A program made the position numbers and the translations under genes. From Candidatus Aminicenantota bacterium (GTDB lineage: Bacteria; Acidobacteriota; Aminicenantia; Aminicenantales; Saccharicenantaceae), in contig JACIYJ010000007.1 in NCBI GenBank assembly GCA_014360015.1, positions 110,955 to 174,954 of the forward strand: a stretch of 64,000 nt of DNA, given 5' to 3'. Below are positions 35,059 to 45,170 of this stretch, piece by piece (within the stretch, counting starts at the first letter, position 1; each line of letters opens with the position of its first letter). The notes beneath the pieces are model-generated. The model was not told the origin of the DNA and did not search any database. It saw only the letters and a list, made by a program, of their open reading frames with translations.

Positions 35059-36837
35059 ATGGTCGACACTCTGGCCCAATTTTTTTTGAACACTGAAAAA
35101 ACCTATGTTAAAGATGCTCTGATGCTGGTGAAGAAAGAAGGTAAGTATCGGCCTATTCCCACAGCAGAATTCAGCCAGAGAGTCAGAAATATTTCTTCCG
35201 GTTTAAAAGCTCTCGGACTGAAGAAAGGGGACAAACTGATCATTCTTTCTGAAAACCGGCCGGAGTGGGTAATGGTCGATTTAGCCACCATCTGCCAGGG
35301 TGGAATCACGGTGCCGATATATACTTCTCTTACGCCCGAACAGATTAAATACATTATCAATGATTCCGAAGCCCGTTTTGTGGTCTGCTCCAATCTTGAC
35401 CTCTGGGATAAGATTGCTCAGATAAAAAACGAGCTGCCTCTGGTAGAAAAATTCATCCTGATCGAAGACCAGGCTCCTGAAGGAGTCTTAACTTTGAAAG
35501 AAGTGGAAAAGAATGGGAAGTTGTTCAACCAACAGCATCCCGATGACTTCAATAAAACAGCCCTATCCATCAGCCCTAACGATTTAGCCACCATCATCTA
35601 CACTTCTGGGACAACCGGTGTACCCAAGGGAGCCATGCTGACTCACAACAATCTGGTCAGCAATGTCAAGGCTTTGCGGTCAATAATCGAATTTACCGAT
35701 AAGGATGTAGTGCTTTCCTTTCTGCCGCTTTCTCATGTCCTCGAAAGGATGTGCACCTATGCCTGGATTTATGTGGGGGCCACCATTGGCTATGCGGAAA
35801 GCGTGGATACAGTAGCTGAGAATCTGGTTGAAGTCAGGCCCACGATCATGGTCAGCGTGCCTCGCCTTTTTGATAAATTCTATGCCCGGGTCATTGACAA
35901 TGTCCTGAGTTCCTCACACCTTAAAAAGAGAATCTTTTTCTGGGCTTTAAAGGTCGGCAAGAAATATGCCCGGAAAAAAATAAACAAGGAAAGAGTTTCT
36001 CCCTGGCTTAAGTTCAGATATTCCTTAGCTTACAAACTGGTTTTCTCCAAGATTGTAGAGAGAACCGGGGGTCGGGTCAGGTTTTTTGTCTCAGGCGGAG
36101 CGCCCCTTTCCAAGGACATTGCCGAGTTTTTCTATGCTATGGGTATCATTATCATTGAAGGCTATGGTCTGACTGAAACTTCCCCGGTCATTGCCGTCAA
36201 CACCTTAGAAGAATTCCGGTTCGGGACAGTTGGGAAAATCCTGCCTGGCGTTGAAGTTAAGATCGCTCCTGACGGAGAAATCTGGGCTCGTGGCCCCAAC
36301 GTGATGAAAGGTTATTTCAAGAAAGAAGAGGAAACCAGAGAAGCCTTCGAAGATGGCTGGTTTAAAACCGGCGATATCGGTTATCTGGATGAAGATGGTT
36401 ATCTGGTAATCACTGACCGCAAAAAGGATATCATTGTCACCGCTGGTGGCAAGAATGTGGCTCCCCAGCCGATAGAGAATGTGATCAAAACCAGCCCTTA
36501 TATTGCCAACGCCGTGGTTGTCGGGAATCGCCGTAAATTCGTCTCAGCCCTGATTGTTCCGGATTTTGACAAGCTGGAGAAGTATGCTCGCGAGCAAAAC
36601 ATCAGCTTTACTGACCGCAAAGATTTGATTGCCAGACCTGAAATTTATGATTTCTTCATGAAAGAAATTGACCGGTTGACACCACATTTAGCTTCTTATG
36701 AAAAAATCAAAAAGATTGCCCTTCTGGATAGAGACTTTGAGATTGGAGCGGGAGAAATCACCCCGACGCTTAAAGTCAGAAGAAAAATCGTTGAAGAAAA
36801 ATATAAGTCGGTGATCGATGAGATATACGCAGAATAA
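35059..36837 (+). CDS. Long-chain acyl-CoA synthetase (AMP-forming, FadD15-like)
   Basis: A 592-residue adenylating enzyme activating fatty acids to acyl-CoA. Core motifs: IIYTSGTTGVPKGAMLTHNNL (AMP-binding P-loop), GYGLTETSPVIAVN, DGWFKTGDIGYLDEDGYLVITDRKKDIIVTAGGKNVAPQ, and a C-terminal lysine in the TPTLKVRRK segment. Length and the central FFVSGGAPLSKDIAEFFYAMG region fit bacterial long-chain forms. It sits behind AGGGAGGTGG with an ATG, 11 bases after ogt. Its relation to ogt and radC is probably just operon packing. Confidence 0.92.
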   Translation: MVDTLAQFFLNTEKTYVKDALMLVKKEGKYRPIPTAEFSQRVRNISSGLKALGLKKGDKLIILSENRPEWVMVDLATICQGGITVPIYTSLTPEQIKYIINDSEARFVVCSNLDLWDKIAQIKNELPLVEKFILIEDQAPEGVLTLKEVEKNGKLFNQQHPDDFNKTALSISPNDLATIIYTSGTTGVPKGAMLTHNNLVSNVKALRSIIEFTDKDVVLSFLPLSHVLERMCTYAWIYVGATIGYAESVDTVAENLVEVRPTIMVSVPRLFDKFYARVIDNVLSSSHLKKRIFFWALKVGKKYARKKINKERVSPWLKFRYSLAYKLVFSKIVERTGGRVRFFVSGGAPLSKDIAEFFYAMGIIIIEGYGLTETSPVIAVNTLEEFRFGTVGKILPGVEVKIAPDGEIWARGPNVMKGYFKKEEETREAFEDGWFKTGDIGYLDEDGYLVITDRKKDIIVTAGGKNVAPQPIENVIKTSPYIANAVVVGNRRKFVSALIVPDFDKLEKYAREQNISFTDRKDLIARPEIYDFFMKEIDRLTPHLASYEKIKKIALLDRDFEIGAGEITPTLKVRRKIVEEKYKSVIDEIYAE

Positions 36838-36959
36838 TCGGGCTTAAGCTCAGGAGATTTGAATTCTTTCTTCCCTCTGGGAAAAAATTCCGTCTTCTTG
36901 CGTCTTCTTCATTGAGCTCAATCAACACGGCGATTTAAATTTTTCCCGGAGTAGTCCTG

Positions 36960-37706
36960 ATGCCCGAACTGGATAATCGTGAAAAAATCAGCACCGAAGG
37001 TCATCGCCAGCGCCTGAGAGAAAAATTTCTGAAGGGCGGGCTGGCCGGCTTTTTGGATTATGAAATTGTCGAACTTCTCCTGACTCTGGGCACTCCACGA
37101 AAAGATTGCCGGGAGGCGGCTCGCTTGGCGCTCAAAGAATTTAAGACCTTCAGGGCAGTGATGGAGGCTGACCCTTTAGAACTCCAGAAGATAAAAGGCA
37201 TCGGTCCCAGGAATATCTTTGGTTTGAAGCTCGTCCATGAAGTTGCCCGGCGCTACCTCAAGGACTGCATAATAAAAAGACCGGTATGCAAATCTTCTCA
37301 GGAAGTCTTTGATTATCTTTATTACAATCTGCGTGACTTGAAAATTGAAGTGTTTAAAGTGCTTTTCCTCAACACTAAAAACCAGATTCTGGAAGAGAAG
37401 ACACTGTTTGAAGGAACGGTTGACTCCAGTGCCGTTTATCCCAGAGAAGTCATCAAGCAAGCTCTGAAATATGAAGCTTCAAGTCTGATCTTTGTACATA
37501 ATCATCCTTCGGGTGACCCTGAACCTTCAAACTGCGACCGCGAAATAACCCGGGATCTGGTCTTTGCCTGCTCGGTCATGCAAATCAGAGTTCTTGACCA
37601 TATCATTATCGGGAATAATTGCTACTTCAGCTTTGCCGATGAAGGACTGATTGAAAAATATCAATCACATTTTTACAGCGTTAACTTCTGTCGGACTTCT
37701 GATTAA
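36960..37706 (+). CDS. radC: RadC family JAB-domain protein
   Basis: A 248-residue protein. The N-terminal part (about 20-100) holds a helix-hairpin-helix region (LQKIKGIGPRNIFGLKL). The C-terminal MPN/JAB domain carries the complete metal motif: HNHPSGDPEPSNCD with His180, His182, Ser190 and Asp193, preceded by the active-site Glu region in LNTKNQILEEKTLFEGT. RadC was once tied to repair, but its real role is still unclear. The gene starts after CCCGGAG and lies 54 bases before fhs. Confidence 0.92.
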   Translation: MPELDNREKISTEGHRQRLREKFLKGGLAGFLDYEIVELLLTLGTPRKDCREAARLALKEFKTFRAVMEADPLELQKIKGIGPRNIFGLKLVHEVARRYLKDCIIKRPVCKSSQEVFDYLYYNLRDLKIEVFKVLFLNTKNQILEEKTLFEGTVDSSAVYPREVIKQALKYEASSLIFVHNHPSGDPEPSNCDREITRDLVFACSVMQIRVLDHIIIGNNCYFSFADEGLIEKYQSHFYSVNFCRTSD

Positions 37707-37760
37707 AAAAGGTTGAAGAAAAAGGCGAGTTCTGGTTAAATGCTGGCTGGAGGAGGACTC

Positions 37761-39398
37761 ATGGAGATCAGACCAATCAATCAGATTGCCCAAAAATTGG
37801 GAATTCCAGAGGAAAATCTGGAATATTTTGGCAGGTATAAAGCCAAAGTTGACTACCAGTCTTTGCTCAAGGAGCCTCGGGGCAAGCTGATAATGGTAAC
37901 AGCTATGACCCCCACCCCAGCCGGCGAAGGCAAAACTACCACCGCTATCGGCCTTTCGGATGCGCTCAGTCGTCTTGGCCAGAAAACCTGTCTGGCTCTG
38001 CGCGAGCCTTCCCTCGGCCCGGTTTTCGGAATAAAAGGCGGGGCTACTGGTGGCGGCAAAGCCATGGTTGTGCCGCGGGAGGAAATCAACCTTCATTTTA
38101 CCGGAGATATTCATGCAGTGACGGCTGCCCACAACCTCCTGGCGGCTATGGTTGATAACCGCGTCCATTTTGATGGGCCGACTGGTTTGCTCGATGGACG
38201 AACAGTTACCTGGAAAAGAGTCCTGGATATGAACGACCGGGCCCTGCGTCAGGTGATAATCGGTATTGATGAAACCTTCCAGGGTTTTGCCCGAGAGACG
38301 GGTTTCGATATAACCGCAGCTTCAGAAATAATGGCCATCCTCTGTCTTTCCAGCGACCTCAAAGACCTGAAAAAAAGACTCGGTAATGTCTTGGTCGGTT
38401 ATTCGGTCGATAGCCGACCGGTTTTTGCCCGAGATATCAAAGCTGAGGGGGCTATGACCGCGCTGCTCAAAGATGCCATCAAGCCCAACCTGGTTCAGAC
38501 CTTAGAGGGTACACCAGCTTTTGTCCACGGCGGGCCTTTTGCCAATATTGCCCATGGCACCAATTCCATCGTGGCTACCAGGTTAGCTCTGAGCCTGGCT
38601 GATTTTGTGGTGACCGAGACGGGATTTGCTTCTGACCTGGGAGCGGAAAAGTTTTTTGATATAGTTGTTCGCACTGGCCAGGTGCCACCGCCCGATGCCT
38701 GCGTTCTGGTCTCAACGTTAAGAGCCCTGAAGTATCACGGTGGGATAAAACTTGATGAGCTGGCTAAGGAAAATCCTCAGGCGGTTGAAGCCGGGTTTGA
38801 TAATCTGAGAAAGCACATAGAAAATCTGAGAATCTTCGGTGTTCCGTTTGTCGTGGCTTTAAACCTGTTTCCGGCTGATCATCAATCAGAAATAGACGCC
38901 TGGATTTCCTTAGCTCAGAAAGAAAATGTCCGTTATGCTTTGAGCGATGTTTATAATAAAGGTGGTGAAGGTGGGGTGGAGCTGGCTAAGGAGGTGATGA
39001 AAGCAATTGAAGAGGATAAGAACAATTTCGACTTCCTTTATCCTTCTGAGATGCCCATTCTCCAGAAAGTCGAGACCATTGCCAGAAAGATTTATGGAGC
39101 CGACGGTGTCAAGGTTGAGCCAGCCGCTAAGAAAAAGATTGAGCTTTTTGAGAAACTTGGCTTTGGAAATTATCCTGTTTGTGTGGCTAAAACCCAGGCC
39201 TCACTATCAGATGACTCCAAAAAACTCGGCCGTCCCCGCGGCTGGACACTGACTGTGACCAATGCTTCGCTCAGTGCCGGAGCTGGTTTTGTGGTTATTC
39301 TGTGTGGTGATATAATGACTATGCCAGGTTTACCCAAGTCTCCAGCTGCCGAACGGATTGATGTCGATGATGAAGGCAAGATAATTGGAATGATTTAG
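37761..39398 (+). CDS. fhs: Formate-tetrahydrofolate ligase
   Basis: A 545-residue ATP-dependent enzyme making 10-formyl-THF from formate. I chose the ATG at 37761 because GGAGGAGG lies six bases upstream; a start seven codons earlier is unsupported. It shows the P-loop TPAGEGKTTT and REPSLGPVFGIKGGATGGG, plus INLHFTGDIHAVTAAHNLLAA. It feeds one-carbon units to purine and Met-tRNA synthesis, or works in reverse in fermentation. No other folate C1 gene is visible in the window. It is followed by recA on the same strand. Confidence 0.96.
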   Translation: MEIRPINQIAQKLGIPEENLEYFGRYKAKVDYQSLLKEPRGKLIMVTAMTPTPAGEGKTTTAIGLSDALSRLGQKTCLALREPSLGPVFGIKGGATGGGKAMVVPREEINLHFTGDIHAVTAAHNLLAAMVDNRVHFDGPTGLLDGRTVTWKRVLDMNDRALRQVIIGIDETFQGFARETGFDITAASEIMAILCLSSDLKDLKKRLGNVLVGYSVDSRPVFARDIKAEGAMTALLKDAIKPNLVQTLEGTPAFVHGGPFANIAHGTNSIVATRLALSLADFVVTETGFASDLGAEKFFDIVVRTGQVPPPDACVLVSTLRALKYHGGIKLDELAKENPQAVEAGFDNLRKHIENLRIFGVPFVVALNLFPADHQSEIDAWISLAQKENVRYALSDVYNKGGEGGVELAKEVMKAIEEDKNNFDFLYPSEMPILQKVETIARKIYGADGVKVEPAAKKKIELFEKLGFGNYPVCVAKTQASLSDDSKKLGRPRGWTLTVTNASLSAGAGFVVILCGDIMTMPGLPKSPAAERIDVDDEGKIIGMI

Positions 39399-39472
39399 AA
39401 CTTGAGTTTTTGAATTTTATGCCCCGCGGGAAGTTAAAAAAATAGGGGCGCTTAGAAATTTTGGAGGAAAGA

Positions 39473-40525
39473 ATGAAAACTGAAGAAACCGAACAAAAAC
39501 AAACTTCCAAGGTTAAAGCCCTTGATGCTGCTTTGTCTCAGATAGAAAAGCAGTTTGGCAAGGGCGCGGTGATGAGACTCGGGCAGAAAGAAGCTGCCGT
39601 CCAGGCTGAGGTCATCCCGACCGGCTCTATCTCTTTTGATTTGAGTCTGGGTATCGGTGGTTTTCCGCGGGGAAGAGTAGTTGAGATTTTTGGTCCTGAG
39701 GCTACAGGTAAAACCACCTTAGCTTTGCATGTCATTGCTGAAGCTCAGAAAAGAGGCGGTCAGGCGGCTTTTATCGATGCCGAACACGCCCTTGACCCGC
39801 ACTATGCGGCTAAACTCGGAATAAATATAGATGAGCTGCTGATTTCTCAGCCGGATTATGGTGAACAGGCTCTGGAGATTGCTGAAGTCCTTGTGAGAAG
39901 CGGTGCAGTTGATGTGATTGTGGTCGATTCGGTGGCGGCCCTGGTGCCCAAGGCCGAGCTTGAAGGTGAGATGGGTGATGCCCATATGGGCTTACAGGCC
40001 AGGTTGATGTCTCAGGCGCTGCGTAAGCTGACAGCCATCGTCAGCCGTTCTAAGACCTGTTTTATCTTCATCAACCAGATCAGAGAAAAAATTGGAGTTT
40101 TTGTTGGTTCTCCTGAAACCACTACTGGTGGTCGGGCTTTGAAGTTCTATGCTTCGATGAGAATAGATGTTAGAAAGCTGGCAGCCCTGAAAGAAGGGGA
40201 AGAGGTGGTCGGCAGCCGGGTTAAAGTAAAAATCGTTAAGAATAAACTGGCTCCACCTTTCCGTGAGGCTCAGTTCGACATCATTTTCGGCGAAGGCATT
40301 TCCCGCGAAGGCGACCTGGTTGACTGCGGTATTCAGTATGGAGTGCTGGAAAAAACCGGCACCTGGTATTCCTATAAAGGCGAAAGGCTCGGCCAGGGCA
40401 GAGATAACGTCAAAAAATTGCTGAAAGAAAACAAAGAGCTGGCTGACGAGATTGACCGGGAGATCCGGAAGAAAGTCGGGCTCTTATCTGAAACCGAAGA
40501 AGAATCCGGGAAAAAAGCCGGCTGA
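39473..40525 (+). CDS. recA: Recombinase A
   Basis: A 350-residue protein for homologous recombination and SOS induction. The start is the ATG at 39473 behind TTGGAGGAAAG, rather than a TTG 12 bases upstream. Walker A is GPEATGKTT; other motifs are [36 protein letters not shown], the loop L1 [23 protein letters not shown], and [22 protein letters not shown]. The C-terminus ends in an acidic tail. It has no recX directly behind it. No LexA box was recognised upstream. Confidence 0.97.
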   Translation: MKTEETEQKQTSKVKALDAALSQIEKQFGKGAVMRLGQKEAAVQAEVIPTGSISFDLSLGIGGFPRGRVVEIFGPEATGKTTLALHVIAEAQKRGGQAAFIDAEHALDPHYAAKLGINIDELLISQPDYGEQALEIAEVLVRSGAVDVIVVDSVAALVPKAELEGEMGDAHMGLQARLMSQALRKLTAIVSRSKTCFIFINQIREKIGVFVGSPETTTGGRALKFYASMRIDVRKLAALKEGEEVVGSRVKVKIVKNKLAPPFREAQFDIIFGEGISREGDLVDCGIQYGVLEKTGTWYSYKGERLGQGRDNVKKLLKENKELADEIDREIRKKVGLLSETEEESGKKAG

Positions 40526-40995
40526 TAAGCCGCAGAAAACTTAGAAATTATTTTGGGGAAAAGAGAAAAAAGGTGGTTTTTTGTCTTTAATTAGCGGGTT
40601 GCCAGCCGTTGCTGGTGATGGATATGTTTGGGCATGCTTACACGACCGATTAAGGCTTGAAAAAGGTGGCCTACATAGAAGCCTTCTTATAGAACTTCAA
40701 CTGGAAAGCGGCGAAAAGCAGATTGAGTCAGAAAGAGCCTATATCTCGCTGACCAGATTAAATTTTCTCCTCAACCTGATAAGCTCATCCCAAGCAAAAA
40801 TGAATTCCACGAGCTTATATTGTATAACCCTGGGTTTTCTAAAGAGCAAGGATTATCTTTAAACTCCGAGTTCTGTTAACATAAAATCTGCCGAGACAGA
40901 GGCCTGATATCATCAAAGATATTTTTTGTGGGTTAAAAAAGAGAAGTCGAGTTTAAAGATGGAGAGGATAGAGCTTTTCTTATGGAGGCTAAAAG
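40526..40995. other. Region after recA with an unrecognised 93-codon frame
   Basis: A 93-residue frame (40581-40862, plus) resembles no family I know and lacks a clear Shine-Dalgarno. A second frame on the same strand reads IKFSPQPDKLIPSKNEFHE and continues to about 40877. These could be two pieces of a decayed gene, but stops and poor start signals make this doubtful. This is where recX commonly lies; no RecX motif was seen. Confidence 0.3.
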
Positions 40996-41616
40996 ATGAA
41001 ATTAAAGAGCATGACTAAGAATTTGAGAACTTATATTTTCAGGGGAATCTTAGCTCTGATTCCTCTTTACCTGAGTTATCTGGTCATAAAATTCCTTTAT
41101 GTCTATGTTGACCAGAAAGTGGCTGGCTTTATTGAGAATTATCTGGGCTACCGAATTCCCGGGCTGGGAATTATCCTGATCCTTTTGCTTCTCTATCTGT
41201 TAGGTCTGGTAGCTTCTAACTGGACAGGCCGACGGGTACTGGCTCTGGTGGAAAAATTTATGGAGAAAATACCACTGATCAAGACTGTTTACAGCCTGGG
41301 TAAGCAGCTCGGGCTGGCTCTGTCTCTTCCCGAAAAACAGGTCTTCCATCAGGTCGTTCTGGTTGAACAATTCAGGCCGGGGATTTGGTCCATAGGCTTT
41401 GTCACCGGGAAAATAATTGATAAGCAGACCAGAGAAACGATGCTCAAGTTATTCATTCCCACAGCTCCCAATCCGACAACCGGATTTACTGTCCTGGTGA
41501 AGGAAACAGAGGTGCGGTTGTTACCCTGGACAGTTCAGGAAGCCATGAAGGTCATAATTTCAGGCGGAATTATCAGCCCGGAAGAGCTGGAGTATGAGCT
41601 GAAATCAGAGGGCTGA
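40996..41616 (+). CDS. DUF502 family membrane protein
   Basis: A 206-residue protein with two membrane helices (about 13-35 and 52-76) and a soluble C-terminal domain. It follows the DUF502 pattern: FRGILALIPLYLSYLVIKF near the start, GLGIILILLLLYLLGLVASN for the second helix, then PLIKTVYSLGKQL and FVTGKI. Function of this widespread bacterial family is unknown. It has a GGAGG site before ATG and lies 88 bases before an ABC exporter. Proximity alone does not show a link. Confidence 0.85.
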   Translation: MKLKSMTKNLRTYIFRGILALIPLYLSYLVIKFLYVYVDQKVAGFIENYLGYRIPGLGIILILLLLYLLGLVASNWTGRRVLALVEKFMEKIPLIKTVYSLGKQLGLALSLPEKQVFHQVVLVEQFRPGIWSIGFVTGKIIDKQTRETMLKLFIPTAPNPTTGFTVLVKETEVRLLPWTVQEAMKVIISGGIISPEELEYELKSEG

Positions 41617-41703
41617 TTTTAACTGATTGTCCTGAAATAACCTTTTTGAGTATAATTCGTAAATAAAAAATAAATAAAAGATTTATAACTAAAGGAGGTC
41701 TCT

Positions 41704-42426
41704 ATGGCTGTGGTCTTGGAAGTGGAGGGACTGAAGAAAAAATATGGGAGTTTGGAAGCCCTGAAGGGAATAAGTTTTAAGGTGGAAGAAGGTGAAATAT
41801 TTGGCCTGATCGGACCAAATGGTGCCGGTAAAACCACTACCCTGAGAATCATCGCCACCCTGCTGACGCCATCGGACGGCAAAGTCACCTTCCTGGGTTT
41901 TGACCTAAAGAAACACCCGGAGAAATTCCGCGAGAAAATAAGTTATCTGCCAGAAGAAGCCGGGGCTTACCGGAATATGAAGGGCATTGATTATCTGAAC
42001 TTTATGGCTAAGTTCTATGCTAAGGACGAAGCTGAAGTCAGGGAGTTTGTGGAGAGAGCTAAAAGAATTTGTGGTCTGGGCGAAAGGCTTAAAGATAAAG
42101 TCGGAACTTACAGCAAAGGAATGACCAGGAAACTCCTCTTAGCCCGAGCCCTGATGACCAAACCGGCCCTGGCCATTTTAGATGAGCCCACTTCCGGTCT
42201 GGATGTAATCAATTCTCTGGAAGTTAGAGAGATGATCAAAGGTTTTACCAGAGAAGGTGTTTCCGTGTTGCTTTCATCTCACAACATGCTGGAAGTAGAG
42301 TTTCTGTCAGACCGGGTGGCTCTGATTGACCGCGGGGAAATCCTGGATTCAGGCACCCCTCAGGGCTTGAAAGAAAAATATCAGGCCTCTAACTTAGAAA
42401 TCGTCTTCAGGAGTGCAGTCCAATGA
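41704..42426 (+). CDS. ABC transporter ATP-binding protein (NatA-like)
   Basis: A 240-residue ATPase. Walker A is GPNGAGKTT, the signature is YSKGMTRKLLLARALM, Walker B is LAILDEPTSGLD, and the H-loop is LLSSHNML. The LSGG position is YSKG, as in NatA/CcmA-type subunits. Its stop overlaps the start of the permease gene by 4 bases, so it drives that permease. The likely role is export of sodium, a lipid or a drug; the substrate cannot be determined. AAAGGAGGTCTCT is a strong ribosome binding site. Confidence 0.92.
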   Translation: MAVVLEVEGLKKKYGSLEALKGISFKVEEGEIFGLIGPNGAGKTTTLRIIATLLTPSDGKVTFLGFDLKKHPEKFREKISYLPEEAGAYRNMKGIDYLNFMAKFYAKDEAEVREFVERAKRICGLGERLKDKVGTYSKGMTRKLLLARALMTKPALAILDEPTSGLDVINSLEVREMIKGFTREGVSVLLSSHNMLEVEFLSDRVALIDRGEILDSGTPQGLKEKYQASNLEIVFRSAVQ

Positions 42427-43706
42427 AAAACTTCAGTCATCTACTAATAAAAGAAATAAAAGAGTTAGTTAACAAACAGCTGGTAATTTCCCTGGTTTTT
42501 ATGCTGTTCATTTTCAACTTCATCGGCAATGTTACCAAATCGGAGATTAAAAAGGCCATGGCCAAGCAGAAAATTGCCGTTCTCGACCTGGATAAATCAG
42601 AGATCTCTAAGAACATCATCGGTGCTCTGAACATGGCTAATTTTATCATCGAAGAAAAATCTGGAGAAAAAGAACAGGTGGTGAAAGAACTCAGGTCGAG
42701 CGGCCTGGATCTTCTGGTGGTCATTCCCGCCGGATTTGGACAGGAGGTTTCCAACTTCCGGCCAGGAGAAGTTGAAACCTATTCATATCTCAAAGGCATT
42801 TCAATGACCGGCAGTCGAAAATCAGAAATAGTAAAAGCCCTTCTCCAGACCACTAATGAATTCCTTTCCAATGAATATCTTAAGAAAAAGCTACCGGATC
42901 TGGACCCGAAACTGCTTAAAGCTCCGATTAAAAGCCGCGAATTTGTGGTAGTTCGGGACAGGATGGCTGAGGGCTCGACTTCAGCCGTGATTGGCTCACT
43001 TTATGCTCAGAGCTTTATCCTTCCCGTCATTCTGATGATGATCATCATGTATTCTTCCCAGATGGTGATCACCGCGATTGCCATGGAAAAACAGAATAAA
43101 ACCTTAGAAACGCTTCTGACCGTGCCCATTTCTCGTACCGCTGTTGTTATGGCCAAAATGCTGGCTGCCGGAATTGTTGGACTGCTTTCAGCTGCGATTT
43201 ATATGTATGGCTTCCGGAACGCCTTCAGTTTTAATACCGGAGACATCGCTAAAGCGATGAGTGGAGTAGCCCCGATTCTGAAGCAGTTGGGACTGACCAT
43301 CACCACCCAGGGTTATGCTCTTTTTGGGATATCACTTTTCCTGACCATTCTGGTGGCTTTATCCTTGGCTACCATTCTTGGAGTCCTGGCGGAAGATTAC
43401 CGGACTGCTCAAAGCCTGACTGTGCCTTTAGTCTTTTTGGTTTTGGTTCCCTATTTTGTCAGCCTGTTTGCTGATATCAACACCATGTCGCTGCCGGCCA
43501 AAATCTTAGTCTTAGCCATTCCTTTTTCTCATCCATTTTTTGCTGTTCAGAATATCATGTTCGGTCATCTGAACATGCTCTGGCTCGGGATTGTTTATAA
43601 CTTCCTGTTCGTGGTGGTTATGCTCTACTGGACGACAAAAATATTCTCCACTGACCGCGTCCTGACTATGAAGCTCAAATGGGGCAAGAGAAAGGTGGTT
43701 CTGTAA
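42423..43706 (+). CDS. ABC-2 type permease (NatB-like)
   Basis: A 427-residue membrane subunit. A first helix (about 20-35) precedes a large extracytoplasmic domain (40-195), then at least five helices from about 200 to 410, the order typical of NatB/ABC-2 permeases. The conserved EKQNKTLETLLTVPISRTAVVMAKM segment marks the coupling helix. It is translationally coupled to the ATPase upstream by a 4-base overlap. The pair probably works as an exporter. No terminator of note follows. Confidence 0.88.
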   Translation: MKNFSHLLIKEIKELVNKQLVISLVFMLFIFNFIGNVTKSEIKKAMAKQKIAVLDLDKSEISKNIIGALNMANFIIEEKSGEKEQVVKELRSSGLDLLVVIPAGFGQEVSNFRPGEVETYSYLKGISMTGSRKSEIVKALLQTTNEFLSNEYLKKKLPDLDPKLLKAPIKSREFVVVRDRMAEGSTSAVIGSLYAQSFILPVILMMIIMYSSQMVITAIAMEKQNKTLETLLTVPISRTAVVMAKMLAAGIVGLLSAAIYMYGFRNAFSFNTGDIAKAMSGVAPILKQLGLTITTQGYALFGISLFLTILVALSLATILGVLAEDYRTAQSLTVPLVFLVLVPYFVSLFADINTMSLPAKILVLAIPFSHPFFAVQNIMFGHLNMLWLGIVYNFLFVVVMLYWTTKIFSTDRVLTMKLKWGKRKVVL

Positions 43707-43847
43707 GGTTTTTACCGGCCTGGATAGAAACTTTTTTTGATCAATTTTCTTTCATCTGAAGAAAGAAGGCTCTGGTAAGGTCAAACTAAATGGCCGGAGA
43801 TGAAAACATCTGATTGTTAAATCTTCCAAGCTTTATCAGGAGGGAGT

Positions 43848-44576
43848 TTACTTTTTCCAGCCCACAGCTTCCAGATAGATGATGGTTTCTTTGCCAGGGT
43901 TAATTCCAAGCAGGCTGTTTATTTCATCGTCAAAGAAAGCAGCCACCGGACATGAAGCCAGGCCGAGAGAGACGGCGGCTAAGGCCGCGTTCTGGGCAAT
44001 GTGTCCGGCGTCCAGATAAACGTAACGAAAACCTCTTTCTCCATACTTCCATTTGGTTCTTTCAAAGACGGCTGTCCAGAGGAGAACAAAGCTGGCTTCA
44101 GCCAGAAAGTCCTGGTTCAAAGCCGCGTCGGCTAAAACCTGGCTGAAATTGCCTTCGTATTTCATCCTTAAAGCCTGAGTCTTGGGAAGGAAATGATAAA
44201 TTCCAGGAGACAGGCCTTCCACTGCCTGAACAGAGATGTAGGTCTCTATCGGATAGAGAGCCCCAGCTGAGGGAGTGGTCTGCAGATAAAATTCGCCTGC
44301 TTTTAGCGAAACGCCTTGAGCTGCCCAAAGTATTTGGGACAGAGCTTGCAGAGAAACGGGTTTTTTGACGAATTCGCGGATACTCCGACGTTTGTTAATC
44401 ACTTTCCATAAAGGCTGGCCATTTTCCCTGTCAGGCTGAGGTAAGGATATAAGTTTGTCCACGACTTTTTCTTTGAGTTGTTCGATTTTGTTCTGACGCT
44501 CTAAATCTCCTGGCGAATAAGGTTCTCTGAAATATTTGGTTTCATTTTGGAAAATATTCCCGATTCCCTCTTTCAT
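43848..44576 (-). CDS. SagB-type nitroreductase-like oxidoreductase
   Basis: A 242-residue FMN-binding protein of the nitroreductase superfamily, closest in pattern to the SagB-like group. It shows RRSIREFVKKPVSLQALSQILWAAQGV, TTPSAGALYPIETYISV, GLSPGIYHFLPK and a late GHIAQNAALAAVSLGLASCPVAAF. SagB enzymes dehydrogenate azolines in thiazole/oxazole peptides, but many stand-alone relatives have other, unknown roles. No cyclodehydratase (YcaO) gene is visible nearby, so a RiPP role is not supported here. Confidence 0.85.
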   Translation of the reverse strand: MKEGIGNIFQNETKYFREPYSPGDLERQNKIEQLKEKVVDKLISLPQPDRENGQPLWKVINKRRSIREFVKKPVSLQALSQILWAAQGVSLKAGEFYLQTTPSAGALYPIETYISVQAVEGLSPGIYHFLPKTQALRMKYEGNFSQVLADAALNQDFLAEASFVLLWTAVFERTKWKYGERGFRYVYLDAGHIAQNAALAAVSLGLASCPVAAFFDDEINSLLGINPGKETIIYLEAVGWKK

Positions 44577-44705
44577 ATCTGACCTCCCTGGCTGGTGGAT
44601 TAAATAAAATATATGAAAAGATTATATTCGTCACTCGAAACAAAAATCAAAAGCTCTATTTATTTAGTCGCTGGATTCTGAGAAAATATAAAAAAGGAGA
44701 GAGAA

Positions 44706-45170
44706 ATGAAGTCGTATGTACTGAAAATGGCCAGAAAAAAAAGGATTGCCTTGGTGGCTCATGATAACAAGAAGCAGGATCTTATAGAGTGGGTCAGGTT
44801 TAACCGCGGGCTTTTAGAAAAGCATGAACTTTGGGCCACTGGCACCACTGGCTCCTTGCTGAAGAAAGAACTTGGCCTTGAGGTTAATATCCTGCAGAGC
44901 GGACCACTCGGCGGCGACCAGCAGGTCGGGGCGAAGATAGCCGAAGAGGCGATCGACTTTCTGATTTTTTTCTGGGATCCGCTCGAACCGATGCCCCACG
45001 ACCCTGATGTTAAGGCCTTGCTCAGGATTGCTGTTGTTTGGAACATACCTGTTGCCTGCAATCGGTCTTCAGCCGACTTTATGATTTCTTCCCCACTGAT
45101 GATGGAAGAATATCCCCGGCAGGTACCGGATTATTCTGATTATCGAGCCAGGCAGGTCAGGCTTGATTAA
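44706..45170 (+). CDS. mgsA: Methylglyoxal synthase
   Basis: A 154-residue enzyme converting dihydroxyacetone phosphate to methylglyoxal and phosphate, a bypass of lower glycolysis when phosphate is scarce. Active-site elements are TGTTG near the N-terminus, [10 protein letters not shown] (Asp71, matching the E. coli catalytic residue number) and [13 protein letters not shown] (His98, Asp101). It starts at ATG behind AAAGGAGAGAG. The 3' end overlaps the 3' end of uvrA by 14 bases in convergent orientation. It is divergent from the SagB-like gene. Confidence 0.95.
   Translation: MKSYVLKMARKKRIALVAHDNKKQDLIEWVRFNRGLLEKHELWATGTTGSLLKKELGLEVNILQSGPLGGDQQVGAKIAEEAIDFLIFFWDPLEPMPHDPDVKALLRIAVVWNIPVACNRSSADFMISSPLMMEEYPRQVPDYSDYRARQVRLD

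Noticed and set aside
39399..39472. LexA/SOS box before recA
   Set aside because: No convincing GAAC-N4-GTTC or CTG-N10-CAG site was seen, and recA may be transcribed from the fhs operon.
43848..44576. RiPP azole cluster around the SagB-like gene
   Set aside because: No YcaO, precursor peptide or SagC-like gene is visible in the flanks.
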